From the NCBI GenBank assembly GCA_946811695.1, contig OX328130.1, forward strand, positions 68,982,813 to 69,046,812: 64,000 nt of DNA, given 5' to 3'. Source of the stretch: Gonocerus acuteangulatus. Lineage: Eukaryota; Arthropoda; Insecta; Hemiptera; Coreidae. The notes below the pieces were generated by a model. That model ran no database searches, was not told where the DNA came from, and saw nothing but the letters and a program-made list of their open reading frames with translations. The position numbers and the translations under genes are program-made. Shown here in pieces: positions 21,901 through 33,265 of this stretch (positions are counted from its first letter, which is position 1; every line of letters begins with the position of its first letter).

Positions 21901-23294
21901 GACCAAGTCCATGACTCAGAGAATACCGAGTACAGGGATTATGGTTCGGTTCCAGAGGCACCATCCCGAAGGAGACGGCAGCTTGTCTCAAGGAAACAGG
22001 AATCAGCGAGGAACAACTAGGAATCATAGCTGAATCTATTCCCTGGCAATTATTGAAAAATCACATATATGGCTGAAGACTTTTAATTTATTTATTAGAT
22101 TTATTAATTCTTTTTATCATAATTTTTTATTTCCCATAATTAGAAGTCTTTTCATTTTTCTTTTACTTTTTTTTTTTTTACAATCAATTTTATCATTATT
22201 TCCGTAGTTTTATTAGTTGGTTTTTAATTTACATTTTGATTTGACTTGTTTGAGATATTTTTATAATTATTGCAGTTTGTTGATTAGTAAGTTGTGTACT
22301 CAGCAACCCAATATAGTTGGGCAACTAAACTTTGTTTTTATTTTGTTACATAAAGTTTTTTCTCTCTTATCAGAATATTTGTATTATTTGTTTTAATTGC
22401 AGAGACGTTGTATAATTTCTATTGACCAGTATAAGTCTTAAAACTATTTGAAGTTAAACACAGACATTATTTATGTATAGCCTTGTGGCAAAATAATGAA
22501 GTTAGGAGGGTCCTGTAGCACTGGAAAGAGCCATTTTAGTAATACTCTTCAATGCTATTACAACATAAAATGCCGAAAATTTACTTGGTCTTTTTGTGTT
22601 CTCAACCCTCCATATTGTGATACTAAATTGTCACAATGAGTACTCCAACCCGTGCCTCTGACGACGGTCCCAACCTACAGGTCTGGAAATGTGACATCCC
22701 GGAAGTAGGACTCCCTTCTCTTCTCTAATCTAGATTAATGCAGTCCACTTCCAGACCATCCTTGGCAGAATTCTCAGGCAATTTGCGGTGCCCCCCTCCT
22801 CTGAGATACTTTATTTCTACATTTGTCCCGGAAGTAAATTGCTACTATCCCAAGTCCTATTAACAAGCTCATGTCAGAGGAGGATAAAATCCAAGGAGTT
22901 CTCTTATTTTCTGATTGTTACTAAAACCCCAGCTTTCAGTGGCTCCCTTGGAACAAGAGAAATTATACTCGTACATTATGCCCTGTAGTAATACTCATTT
23001 CACGATGCTCCAATTCATGGCTGAAGTCGGAATCAATAAGAAAATCCATCTACAGGTCGTCACCCATTTTTTACAATGCCTACAGCAAATGGTCGGTCAC
23101 CCATTCAGGTACTTTCCACGCCCAACGCTGCTTAACTTCCGTTGGCCCCTAGTGTTATTTGTGAAGCTTGAAATGGATAAAGCTGATTTTTTTTAAAAAT
23201 ATTAAAAACATCTTCTCAAATTAAATGTTGATGATAAGTGAGATTTTAGGCCCCATTATACACAGTTACTTAGCAATTAGTTCTGGAACAATTT
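21901..23294. other. No gene recognised
   Basis: Mixed sequence, T-rich to 22400. Frames at 22788-22988 and 22915-23196 show no motif I recognise. Confidence 0.6.
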
Positions 23295-23306
23295 CCATTT
23301 GAATCA

Positions 23307-24297
23307 GTTTTCTTCTTCCGGAGTATTCTTAGAAGCTTCGAACTATGCTATATCCAAATTCAATATTGCACTTAACACGGTTCTCAAAACCATATACCAA
23401 ACCAAATGTACGAACTGGAACTCCATGGACATACTGGTGGAAAGCATAGCTCGGTCTGTATTGCTTTATGGAGCATCCGTATGGGGCTTGAGATATCTAG
23501 AAGGACTAAAACAAGCAGAAAGTAATTTCTATAAAAAGCTGCTGCATTTGATAAGAACTACCCCAAACTACCTAATAAGATTCGAAACAGGTACGGATTG
23601 CGTGAGCTGCCAGGTGATCAAGTCAGCAATACTTTGGCTCCAAAAGTTATTACTTATGGACGATACAAGACTACCTAAAGTGTGCTATAATAGATTATTA
23701 GCTCTCGACCAAGCTCCCTCCAGCTCAACTAAGTTCAATTGGGCAACACAAATCAAAATTTCATCACAGAAATTAATTTTTTCGGATGTCTGGACTAACC
23801 AGGACCCAATCATTATAAAGCACAATTTGTCAGCTGTAATAAAGAAATTTAAGGAAAATCTACTTACATCAGATATCAACAAGCTAGAGACATCAAGATA
23901 TAGACCGATTTATAAAAATCTGAGGATTGAACCCGGATTACCACAAAACTACTTGTTTTTAAATATGCCTTTCCATATTCTAAAGTTCATAGCCCAATTA
24001 AGAACCTGCAGCAACTATAATATTAAATTCACAATTAAAAATATTACATATAGCATCAATCCGAAATTACTTTGTACCCCCTGCGAAGAACCTGCACCAG
24101 AAGATTTCCACCATATATTCCTACACTGCCTGGCTTATTCAAACCTACCTGCAAAATACCTGCCAAATATCAAACCACCCTCCGATCCCGCTGATTTATA
24201 CCGAATAATTAATTCTAACTCCAAATATAATTATGTTAACTTATATAAATATATATCTAATCTAGTAACTCTGCGTTCTAAAAGTTTAAATGATTAA
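23307..24297 (+). CDS. LINE ORF2 C-terminal part (RT thumb to zinc knuckle), 5'-truncated
   Basis: One uninterrupted frame of about 330 codons. It includes FSSSGVFLEASNYAISKFN, then SIARSVLLYGASVWGLRYLE, the '.LLYGa.vWG' signature that follows the RT palm in non-LTR retrotransposons. A CxxC-type motif follows near the end (LLCTPCEEPAPEDFHHIFLH, i.e. C-x2-C with His and Cys downstream). The RT catalytic core and endonuclease are missing through 5' truncation, so it cannot encode a working protein. The absence of stops suggests a fairly recent insertion. It has no start codon of its own. Confidence 0.8.
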
Positions 24298-24312
24298 AAT
24301 AAGCAACACTTT

Positions 24313-24864
24313 TCTCATAGTCAGCATATGATTAATATTCTTATATACAGATCTCATAGTCAGCATATGATTAATATTCTTATATACAGATCTCATAGTC
24401 AGCATATGATTAATATTCTTATATACAGATCTCATAGTCAGCATATGATTAATATTCTTATATACAGATCTCATAGTCAGCATATGATTAATATTCTTAT
24501 ATACAGATCTCATAGTCAGCATATGATTAATATTCTTATATACAGATCTCATAGTCAGCATATGATTAATATTCTTATATACAGATCTCATAGTCAGCAT
24601 ATGATTAATATTCTTATATACAGATCTCATAGTCAGCATATGATTAATATTCTTATATACAGATCTCATCGTCAGCATATGATTAATATTCTTATATACA
24701 GATCTCATCGTCAGCATATGATTAATATTCTTATATACAGATCTCATAGTCAGCATATGATTAATATTCTTATATACAGATCTCATAGTCAGCATATGAT
24801 TAATATTCTTATATACAGATCTCATAGTCAGCATATGATTAATATTCTTATATACAGATCTTAG
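24313..24864 (+). repeat. 39-bp tandem array, 14 copies, in LINE 3' UTR
   Basis: Unit 'tctcatagtcagcatatga' + 'ttaatattcttatatacaga'. Copies are nearly identical; two adjacent units share one A-to-C change (tcatcg). As 39 is a multiple of 3 and the unit lacks stops on either strand in one frame, both strands show long false ORFs. Confidence 0.97.
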
Positions 24865-25334
24865 TTACTTAAAATAAAACACCTACATTTTATATTTATA
24901 TATTTAATTCATTTTAATGCTCACTTGTACAATTACAAATTAGAAATACTGCCTTTGTATATATTTGTATATGTGTGTGGATGTATGAGTGAATGTTTGT
25001 GGATTGTATATATGTATGAATGGGCGTATATGTGTGTCTATAAGTATGCGTGTGTATGTATCTTTCGATATATAATGTATGATAATATGAAAGTGTGTAG
25101 GTATGAATATGTACGTTTATAAAATATATATATATATAAAAAAAATAATAATAATAATATTAAATAAATAAAAAATGTCATTGTGAATTTATTGTAATAG
25201 TATTCATATTTACTCTAACTAAAGTACTAACCTCACTAATAATAATTATAACTTAATTAACATTTTATTATAAGTAAATTGCTGTAAAAAGAATTTTTTG
25301 TAAGAAATAAATAAATAAATTCCCATTTGAATCA

Positions 25335-25492
25335 AATCTTTTCTGAAAATCAAAAAAGAAAATTGCTATGGAAAACTAGTGGACTCCATTTTTCTCAGAA
25401 ACGGATATAGATATAGCCTTCAAAATGGCTCAAGCGTATAAATGTAAACACGAAAACGCTAGGATTGTAAATTAATTTATAATTGTTATTTG

Positions 25493-25547
<55 letters not shown>

Positions 25548-26239
25548 GAAGAGGTTCAAGTTTAAAAATGAAATTGTTATTCACTTTGAAGTATTTCCTT
25601 GTAAAAATAATTCCACGAATTTTCGTGATAACAATGATAACAAAATTATAGCATTCCTGCAACCTCCCAACGCATTCCACTTTCAAGGCACGTACATCGA
25701 GTTATTCTAATTTCCACTATCATGGTTTGAATAAATTTCATAAAAAAACACGCACAAAAAAAGTTTATTTGAGTAATATTTCTATTCAACGTTTAAAAGT
25801 AAAGTCTAATTTTATTTACAACTCATATTTAGATAGCCGCAGCAAGATTTACAGTACAACTTCTCAGGTTAATGTAATATAATAATAAGTTTTTGAAGAA
25901 ATGTAGCTTTTGAGGTTATACTCATGAATTTTAAACATGCTGTTATTTTAATTTTTTTTTTATAAAAAGATGTTTAATACCAGTTTACTTGTAAACGTGA
26001 GCAGATTTTTGAATTTATTTGACGAAATATAAATTATTGTTTAACAATTATATTTTTCCTTTAATCTACTATATAAAAGAAATAAATTGGCGAAAGAACC
26101 AAGTCTATATCATTTTCTAAACTCGATATAATTTAAAGCACTTCCAACCTATTTTTTATTATTTCTCGGCTCCCACGGCGTATTGGACGGAACGCTCGGA
26201 CACGTGTCGACTATTTTCCGAAATAGAATCACCAGAAAA
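25335..26239. other. No gene; poly-A tract
   Basis: A run of about 50 A at 25493-25545, possibly the tail of a decayed retroposon. The rest is AT-rich with no recognised feature. Confidence 0.6.
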
Positions 26240-26660
26240 AAAATGGTCTAGATTGGTGATCACACCACTGTAAACTCCCCTTGTATGTCAAAAACGTCTA
26301 CCAGCTGTCTGTCTGTATGTTCGTTCCTTACACAAATTCACACCGGTTGACCGATTTTGACCAGACTTGGCACAAAGGTAGATCTTGATACGGGGACTGT
26401 CGTAGGCTTGGCCAAAAACGTCTACTAGCTAACTGTCTGTATGTTTGTTCCTTACACAAATTCACACCGTTTGACCGATTTTGATCAAACTTGGCACACA
26501 AGTTGATCTGGAAAGTGTCATAGACTAGGTCGAAACTGCGAATCCGAACAGTTTCAGATTTGCCTTATTAGATTTTAATAGTATTTATTTGGTTTCTAAT
26601 TTATTTTTCCTTTTCTAAATGCAGAAGGTAGGTGTAGCATGACATGCCGGGTAACAGATA
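26240..26660 (-). repeat. Dispersed repeat family D copy D3
   Basis: Minus strand: begins near 26655 with 'ctgttacccggcatgtcat', carries two internal units ('accgattttgaccagactt' on plus) and the (ACAG)-rich end. Confidence 0.8.
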
Positions 26661-26725
<65 letters not shown>

Positions 26726-27126
26726 TATATACACATACACATGCGACGTAAGGAGTACATCGCTATGAATGGAATACCAATAAATAAATAATAAATTATT
26801 AAAAGTAATTTAAATTATATTTTTAATAAATGACTACAAGATAAGATCATAAACTAAATTGAAAATAGCCAAAGTAAATCTAGAACTGTAATTAAATTCA
26901 ACTTAAGAAGTCATTTGAATATTTGGGGGGCTGCCAAGTAATACTTGTTTTCTAGTGGATTTTACATCGAAAACAACGCCATTTAGCCTAAATACTTTAT
27001 GATATGATACTTTAACAAGTACTTTAGAATGTAGTAACACCACTCGAGCGGTGGGGAAAAAGTGTAAATTTGGAAATTCACTTCGAATATATATAGAAAG
27101 AGGAATGGGATTTCATTACAATTTAC

Positions 27127-27204
<78 letters not shown>

Positions 27205-27370
27205 GCCTTATAAGCGAATTAAGGATATGTCTTAATCATATTATTTATTTGAGGCTCACTAAGCAGCTTGCAGCTAAAGTGGTTGTGGGTAAGGTAGGTT
27301 GGTACAATGACTTGCGTGATGTCTGTATCAAAGCAGGATTCGAACCGCAAACTTTTTTTTCAACCCCACT
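26661..27370. other. (TA)n tracts and unannotated sequence
   Basis: (TA)n at 26661-26730 and 27129-27200. At 27337-27352 'aggattcgaaccgc' resembles a tRNA-type B box on minus, possibly a SINE piece, but no A box was found. Confidence 0.5.
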
Positions 27371-27826
27371 GGACAAGATACATGCAACCGTCAAATACAT
27401 AGTATTTAGTATTGACTCCCAGGAAAAAGAAAAGTTACAAGACAGGCTAACGAAAGCGCAGTTCCACACAACCTACAAAATTTTGAAATTTGAATGGAAG
27501 CAGCTGTCTTATATCAACGACACTAACAGCCTTCAAATGATAAGGACCATCATGCGAGCCAGAACAGAAACCCTAAATCTGAACAGGAAGCCTTGGAGTT
27601 CTGATGATAGTGCCCTCTGCTCTCTTTGCAACATAAGTATGCCCAATCCTCTCCGAAATAAGAGTAAACATATTCCACAGAAATTAAGATTAACCCACAC
27701 GCAAGCAATAGACTATTTGAATGGCCAAGACAACTCAAAACTATACCACTACGTTAAAGAGGCTATGAATTTTAAATTTGATTATCAGGAATAAGGAGGA
27801 TGAATTTTTGTTTTTCTTATTTATTT
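27371..27826 (+). pseudogene. LINE ORF2 C-terminal fragment, split by the Gypsy element
   Basis: The frame encodes KLQDRLTKAQFHTTYKILKF and SLQMIRTIMRARTETLNLNR, then SALCSLCNISMPN with a C-x2-C motif, and ends GQDNSKLYHYVKEAMNFKFD YQE at 27794. This arrangement (basic helical linker then cysteine motif close to the stop) is that of non-LTR ORF2 C-termini. The 3' UTR starts after the stop, is interrupted by the Ty3/Gypsy insertion with a 4-bp ATTT duplication, and resumes at 32092. Only the last ~130 residues are present. Lineage unassigned. Confidence 0.7.
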
Positions 27827-27957
27827 TGTAGCGGTTATCAGATAACCCCCAAAAAAAACACATGTTTTAAAAAAATAAATAAAACATTATTAAGTGTTCT
27901 CTCGCAATTGAAAACTGCAATTCATTCTTGTAAGTTGTAAATCCTAAACACTTAACA
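27827..27957 (+). repeat. 5' LTR (131 bp)
   Basis: Begins TGTAGCGGTTATCAGATAAC and ends CACTTAACA. Very short for an LTR. Contains an 'aaataaataaaaca' A-rich stretch that could serve as a polyadenylation signal. Confidence 0.95.
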
Positions 27958-27958
27958 T

Positions 27959-27970
27959 TGGTGACCCCTG
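27959..27970 (+). promoter_or_regulatory. Primer-binding site
   Basis: TGGTGACCCCTG directly follows the 5' LTR (one base spacing) and starts with TGG, the complement of the CCA end of a tRNA. The tRNA species is not determined. Confidence 0.75.
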
Positions 27971-28011
27971 ATATTGAACAATACTTCTGATTTCACTTCT
28001 CGCCGTTCGTC

Positions 28012-28861
28012 ATGTCCAAAAAAAACTCATCTACGTCCGATACAGATCTCCATGAAACCCAGCCTGAGGTTAGTTTCTACCAAGGGCCGAGTTCAAGACT
28101 ACCGACATTCTGGAAACAGAACCCGACTTTATGGTTCGCGACGATCGAGGCTGTATTTGCGACATCCCGCGTAACATCGAGTCTAAAAAAATTCCAGCTC
28201 GTCATACCGAATCTCGATCTGGATGTTCTCAGCCAAGTCTCAGATATCGTCCTCCAACCGACTGAGCAACCATACGAGGACCTTAAAGCTAGGCTCATCA
28301 ACACGTTCGGAGAATCCGAAACACGTAGAATTAGCAAGCTGTTAGAAGAAATGCCACTCGGAGACCAGACTCCTTCACAGCTCCTCAGAAAAATACAACA
28401 ATTAGCTGGCTCCGATGTATCAAACGGATTTATTAGCACCCTGTGGATGAAGAATTTACCCCCACGAATTCGTCCTAGGCCACACTGACATCCAAAAACT
28501 GGCAGAAGTAGCCGACAAGATCTTGGAGGTATCCCCGTCAGCTGAAACGTACGCTATTCGAGACATGTCAGAACCTCGCCCAAACAAGTCTTCCGCAACT
28601 ACCACATCAGTCACGAACAGATGCGAGCACCCATCCGAAGATTTCGGAGCTCTACGCCGCGACGTAGACGAGATCCTACGCTTTCTGAAGATGAAGAACC
28701 GCGAAAGAAGCTCCAGCAGCAGCCGGAATCAAGACAATCTCCCTCGATCTCAGTCGCGCGATACCTGCTATTACCACCAGAGATTCCGCGAGAAAGCCCG
28801 ACGCTGCACACAACCTTGCAACTGGAAATCCGAAGAGCCAGCTTTAAACTCGGAAATGTGA
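28012..28861 (+). pseudogene. gag: Gag, split by a frameshift
   Basis: Starts at ATG 28012 about 55 bp after the LTR. The first 158 codons contain LPTFWKQNPTLWFATIEAVF and the following SLKKFQLVIPNL, the N-terminal Gag domain common in arthropod Gypsy elements (DUF7041-type), and later a helical region (RRISKLLEEMPLGDQTPSQL). The frame ends at 28488. Homology continues one frame over (IQKLAEVADKILEVSPSAET...) to a stop at 28861, with a degenerate zinc knuckle CYYHQRFREKARRCTQPC at about 28766-28819 for RNA binding. An indel near 28465-28475 explains the break. pol lies in the -1 frame relative to the second half, which suggests that -1 ribosomal frameshifting once joined them. Confidence 0.88.
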
Positions 28862-31821
28862 AAGTTGCGGCGGAAACTTTCACAACCCAGCAGCACCGCC
28901 GCCTATTTCTGACGGACAGAACCACTGGTCAGCCCTTCCTCATTGACACAGGAGCATGCATATCTCTTCTCCCTGTGCCCAAAGGACGGCGTAAGACTCC
29001 ATCTGATTTCACCTTAATAGCAGCCAACAACTCCCCGATTCCAACCTTCGGTGAAATCACTCGATATGTCGACTTAGGACTCAGAAAACCTCTCAAGTGG
29101 ACCTTTGTCTTAGCCGACGTCGCCAAGGCTATATTAGGTGCTGATTTTCTCTACTGGCATCAGCTTACTGTGGACTTGAGAAACAGGAGACTGATCGACC
29201 AGCACTCAGGACGTAGCATTGTAGGTACCATATCCTCAGTAGAAATACCAACCTTCTCCATCTTTCCAGCCGATAATCGATTTGCCCGCATCCTAGGTGA
29301 ATTCCCTACCGTCACTCAGGTCACTCCCATCCGTGGACCATCCAATTCAACAGAGGAGCATCATATAGAGACCAAAGGACGACCTGTCACGGCTAAATGC
29401 CGCCGTTTGCCTCCAGGAATTTACCAGGAAGTCAAAAAGGAGATCCAGGAGCTCATCGACAGCGGAATATGCCAACCTTCCAAAAGTCCATGGTCCAGTC
29501 CACTCCACGTAGTGAAGAAAAAAGATGGTACTCTCCGATTGTGTGGAGACTATCGAGCCCTGAACGCCATCACTATTCCCGATCGATATGGAATACCCAA
29601 TCTTCGAGACTTCACAATGAAGATACATGGCAAGAAGATCTTCTCCAAAATAGATCTCCGCAAGGCTTACTATCATATACCGATAGCAGTAGGAGATCGA
29701 GAGAAAACTGCCATTATTACCCCATTTGGCCTTATTGAATACAACAGGATGAGTTTTGGACTGAAGAACGCAGGTCAAAGCTTCCAGCGTTTCGTCGACA
29801 ACCAATTCCGAGACCTACCCTTTCTCTTCAAGTTTCTTGACGACTTCTTGATCGCTTCGGACAACGAGGAACAACATGAAGCTCACATCAGAGAAGTACT
29901 TCATCGTCTCGACATGAACGGCATCGCTGTGAACCCATCGAAATGCGTCTTCGGTGTCCCAGAGCTCGATTTCCTTGGATTCCATCTAACACCATCTGGC
30001 ATCACACCTTTGGAAGACAAAGTTAAGGCTGTCCTAGAATTCCCACTTCCCAAGGACGTTCGAGAACTTCGGCGCTTTATGGGCATGGTGAATTTCTACC
30101 GACCTTGTCTTCGCCACGCAGCATCAATCCAACAACCTCTCAACGGACTTCTCCATCAGGTCAAGAAAAATGACAAAACTCCAATCAATTGGAACGAAGA
30201 AACGCTCAAGGCTTTCGAAGACACCAAGAAGAACCTTGCTGAAGCAACTGAGCTCGTCCATCCGAACCCAGACGCAGAGATCTCACTCGCATGCGACGCA
30301 TCTGACGTCGGTCTAGGCGCTGTCTTACAACAAAAACAGGATAACAAATGGCATCCTCTAAGCTTTTTCTCGTTAGCACTCAATAAAGCGCAGAAGAATT
30401 ACTCTGTCTACGACAGGGAGCTTCTGGCTTTATACAAGGCCATCAAACATCTTCAACCTCAACTGGAAGGCCGAGTTTTCTCAATCATCACAGATCATCG
30501 CCCATTAGCTCATGCTTTCACTCAAAAGCCTGAATCTACTTCACCTCTCCGCATCCGTTGGCTAACTTACATTAGCCAATTCACCACTACAATCATCTAT
30601 AGTCCAGGCAGGGAAAACATTGTTGCCGATTCCCTATCAAGGATTGCTGAAATCCAAACTCCAGACGATTTTGTCGCCCTTTCTTTAGCCCAACAAGAAG
30701 ACCATGAGATCAGCCGACTCCAGGAACAAACTAACCTAACCTTTAGAGCCATCGAAATTCCTGGCACTGACAAGACCCTTCTCTGTGAGATGTCAACAAG
30801 CAAGGCAAGGCCATATCTCCCGAAGAACTTCAGGCACAGTGCTTTCGTCAAGGTGCACACCTTAAGTCATCCTGGCGTCCGGACAACACGGAAAATGGTA
30901 GCAGAGCGATATTTCTGGCCAAACATGAATAAGGAAGTAGCTGATTGGGCTAAGTGCTGTATCGCTTGCCAGAAGAGTAAGATACACCGGCATACCCATG
31001 CACCTCCTGGAACATTCCCAGCTGCCACTCGCTTTCAGCATGTTCACTTAGATTTAATTGGCCCACTGCCACCCTCCGACGGCCACCGTTACTGTCTCAC
31101 GATGATAGACCGTCAAACCAGATGGACAGAAGGAATACCATTACGTGACATCACAGCCGAAACCGTCTCAAGCGCATTCTACACTGGTTGGATCTGCCGA
31201 TTCGGCGTTCCCTCAAGAATAATCACCGACCAAGGCCGGCAATATGAATCCCAGCTTTTTCATCAGCTGACTTCGCTTCTGGGAATCGAGAAAGGTCGCA
31301 CAACTGCTTATCATCCCCAAGCTAACGGATGCATAGAACGATGGCACCGGACACTCAAAGCCGCCATTACAGCACACCTTGACAGCAACAACTGGACCCG
31401 CATATTGCCAACCGTACTCCTCGGACTCAGAGCCAGCCTGCGAGATGATACTTCATCGAGCATAGCTGAAGCAGTCTACGGTTGTCCCATAAGATTGCCA
31501 GGCGAATTCTTGGAGCAACACACGACCGCGGAAGATCCACACGTACTGCTGCAGGAGCTGAAGGAACATCTTCGCACCCTTCGACCAGCCGAGTATAAGG
31601 AGAGCACTAAGAAGACCTACGTACACCAGGAGTTGCAGAACTGCACGCATGTGTTCATCAGGGAAGACTGTGCCCGACGTCCGCTGACACCACCATACTC
31701 CGGACCACACAGAGTTCTCCAACGACACGACAAGTACTTCGAAGTGCAACTCCCAGGCCGCCAAGCCACCATATCGATAGACCGGCTTAAGCCTGCGTTT
31801 CTTCCATCCGAACAGACTTAG
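28621..31821 (+). CDS. pol: Pol polyprotein: protease, RT, RNase H, integrase
   Basis: A 1066-codon open frame overlapping gag; the true N-terminus is set by frameshifting, so the first ~75 residues are probably not translated alone. Protease: FLIDTGACISLLP, catalytic DTG at 109-111. RT: WSSPLHVVKKKDGTLRLCGD (291-310), FSKIDLRKAYYHIPIA, and the catalytic FLDD at 405-408. RNase H: CDASDVGLGAVLQ (D559), YDRE (E600), TDHRPL, VADSLSR. Integrase: zinc finger H746/H750 with C780/C783, catalytic D811, D870 and E906 (D-x58-D-x35-E). A TAG at 31819 ends the frame, but about 46 more sense codons with an RTRSGRTVKR tail continue to the LTR, so the stop looks premature. It copies genomic RNA to DNA in particles and integrates it. 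Confidence 0.96.
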   Translation: MRAPIRRFRSSTPRRRRDPTLSEDEEPRKKLQQQPESRQSPSISVARYLLLPPEIPRESPTLHTTLQLEIRRASFKLGNVKVAAETFTTQQHRRLFLTDRTTGQPFLIDTGACISLLPVPKGRRKTPSDFTLIAANNSPIPTFGEITRYVDLGLRKPLKWTFVLADVAKAILGADFLYWHQLTVDLRNRRLIDQHSGRSIVGTISSVEIPTFSIFPADNRFARILGEFPTVTQVTPIRGPSNSTEEHHIETKGRPVTAKCRRLPPGIYQEVKKEIQELIDSGICQPSKSPWSSPLHVVKKKDGTLRLCGDYRALNAITIPDRYGIPNLRDFTMKIHGKKIFSKIDLRKAYYHIPIAVGDREKTAIITPFGLIEYNRMSFGLKNAGQSFQRFVDNQFRDLPFLFKFLDDFLIASDNEEQHEAHIREVLHRLDMNGIAVNPSKCVFGVPELDFLGFHLTPSGITPLEDKVKAVLEFPLPKDVRELRRFMGMVNFYRPCLRHAASIQQPLNGLLHQVKKNDKTPINWNEETLKAFEDTKKNLAEATELVHPNPDAEISLACDASDVGLGAVLQQKQDNKWHPLSFFSLALNKAQKNYSVYDRELLALYKAIKHLQPQLEGRVFSIITDHRPLAHAFTQKPESTSPLRIRWLTYISQFTTTIIYSPGRENIVADSLSRIAEIQTPDDFVALSLAQQEDHEISRLQEQTNLTFRAIEIPGTDKTLLCEMSTSKARPYLPKNFRHSAFVKVHTLSHPGVRTTRKMVAERYFWPNMNKEVADWAKCCIACQKSKIHRHTHAPPGTFPAATRFQHVHLDLIGPLPPSDGHRYCLTMIDRQTRWTEGIPLRDITAETVSSAFYTGWICRFGVPSRIITDQGRQYESQLFHQLTSLLGIEKGRTTAYHPQANGCIERWHRTLKAAITAHLDSNNWTRILPTVLLGLRASLRDDTSSSIAEAVYGCPIRLPGEFLEQHTTAEDPHVLLQELKEHLRTLRPAEYKESTKKTYVHQELQNCTHVFIREDCARRPLTPPYSGPHRVLQRHDKYFEVQLPGRQATISIDRLKPAFLPSEQT

Positions 31822-31947
31822 GACACACCACCAGTTCTCCCAAAAACGCAGTCTCAAACGCCACCGCCAACTCAAGAGCCCTACAGGACCCGTTCCGGGA
31901 GAACCGTGAAACGAGTTTCACAGTCAACTTCTCTGACTCCGTCATCT

Positions 31948-31957
31948 GGGAGGGGAA
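31948..31957 (+). promoter_or_regulatory. Polypurine tract
   Basis: GGGAGGGGAA lies just before the 3' LTR, the expected site for plus-strand priming. Confidence 0.8.
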
Positions 31958-31960
31958 TCC

Positions 31961-32091
31961 TGTAGCGGTTATCAGATAACCCCCAAAAAAAACACATGTT
32001 TTAAAAAAATAAATAAAACATTATTAAGTGTTCTCTCGCAATTGAAAACTGCAATTCATTCTTGTAAGTTGTAAATCCTATACACTTAACA
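31961..32091 (+). repeat. 3' LTR (131 bp)
   Basis: Matches the 5' LTR except 'cctatacac' for 'cctaaacac'. Confidence 0.95.
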
Positions 32092-32185
32092 ATTTGTTTT
32101 TATATTGTTTACAATCAAGCATATTGTTTTTATTTTATTATGTGTATAGGCGCTAATGGCCAAGTTGTAGATGCGCCGTAAAAAA
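32092..32185 (+). repeat. 3' end of the LINE interrupted by the Gypsy element
   Basis: Contains 'ggcgctaatggccaagttgt' then 'agatgcgccgt' and an A run at 32180. The same 3' terminus occurs at 45950-46019. The GGCGC/GCGCC arms can pair. Confidence 0.75.
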
Positions 32186-32630
32186 AAAAGAATTATGTGT
32201 ATTATATTATGCGGTGTCGCTTAGCTGATGGATTATATCCAAGCTTATGTAAATTTATTGTGAATTTCTCAAGGACTTATTATTTGTACATTTATAAAAT
32301 AAAATTTACTTTACTACTCCTACTACTACTAATCATATTATTTTCCTGACGCGTTTAGTTAGACTTCTATTAAATAGGATTCATATGAAAATAAATGTGT
32401 AGTTAATGGAATTTGACCTTCTGCCAAATAAAACATTGTGAAAAATAGGGTTAGCATCTTACAATAGCAATAATAATCGTGTAAATAAAACATTGTGAAA
32501 AATAGGGTTAGCATCTTACAATAGCAATAATAATCGTGTAAATAAAACCGAGCATTCTGTCGTTAAGTGCCTTGGCTTCCCAAATCATACCTCATACCTA
32601 GAATCGTTAAGAGTGGCGATGTTTATCAAA

Positions 32631-32688
<58 letters not shown>

Positions 32689-32934
32689 AAAAAAAAAAAA
32701 AAAGATAACAGTGAAAAATGGTTATACAAATTAAGAAAACAGTTTAAATCCACATTTTTATTTTTATTAATCGTTGTATAATGTTACTTTTGTATTAAAA
32801 GGAGAACTAGTAAAAGTCTGTTAATGGACATAGGACACTGTTCCGTAATTTTTTTTCTTCAGTTGAATAACACAAATGAGATTGTGTAACAAGAGTTGAG
32901 ATTAAATATTGAAATGAAAAAAAAACTTTATTTT
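32186..32934. other. 57-bp duplication, poly-A, otherwise unannotated
   Basis: A 57-bp direct duplication lies at about 32425-32537 (starts 'aaataaaacattgtgaaaaa'). A run of about 68 A with one G and one terminal GAT lies at 32633-32703. Nothing coding. Confidence 0.7.
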
Positions 32935-33265
32935 CCGATATTCTAGATAGATCGATATCCTCTTGAAGATCGATTCTTTTAAAGATCGGTCCTTGGAGAT
33001 GAAATCTTTAAAAATATCGGCTCTTGGAGATCAATTCCTTGAGAAGATCAGCCCTTGGAGATCGATTCTTTGAAAAGATTCGCACTTGGAGATAGATTCT
33101 TTGAAAAGATCGGTCCTTGGAGATCGATTCGATTAAAAGATCGTCCCTTGGAGATCAAATCTTTAAAAAGATCTGCCCTTGGAGATCGATTCTTTGAGAA
33201 GATCGCCCCCTGGAGATCGATTCAAAAGATCGTTATATCGTGTTAAAAAGATCTATTCAGATCGC
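32935..33265 (+). repeat. Degenerate 'ggagatcgattcttt' tandem repeat
   Basis: Units of about 35 bp alternate 'ccttggagatcgattcttt' and 'gaaaagatcgg', with many GATC sites. Divergence between units suggests an old array. Confidence 0.85.

Larger units (their letters stand above)
23307..25322 (+). mobile_element. 5'-truncated LINE with 12-bp TSD and tandem-repeat 3' UTR
   Basis: The duplication CCATTTGAATCA occurs at 23295-23306 and 25323-25334. The insert holds the RT C-terminal coding region, a stop at 24297, 14 copies of a 39-bp repeat, an AT-rich 3' UTR and an (AAAT)n tail. Confidence 0.88.
27827..32091 (+). mobile_element. Ty3/Gypsy LTR retrotransposon, nearly complete
   Basis: Two 131-bp LTRs (TGTAGC...TTAACA) differ at one position that I can see. 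The insertion is flanked by ATTT at 27823-27826 and 32092-32095. The order is LTR, primer-binding site, gag, pol (protease, RT, RNase H, integrase), polypurine tract, LTR. Integrase after RNase H defines Ty3/Gypsy order. No env-like frame. gag has a frameshift and pol an early stop near its end, so this copy is probably not autonomous although young. Confidence 0.97.

Noticed and set aside
24286..24864. 182- and 178-codon proteins on opposite strands
   Set aside because: Both are translations of the 39-bp array in a LINE 3' UTR.
27285..27360. tRNA-like B box (ggttcgaatcc on minus)
   Set aside because: No A box, acceptor stem or anticodon arm; at best a SINE fragment.
29347..29805. Antisense ORFs within pol
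   Set aside because: Shadow frames of the long pol gene.
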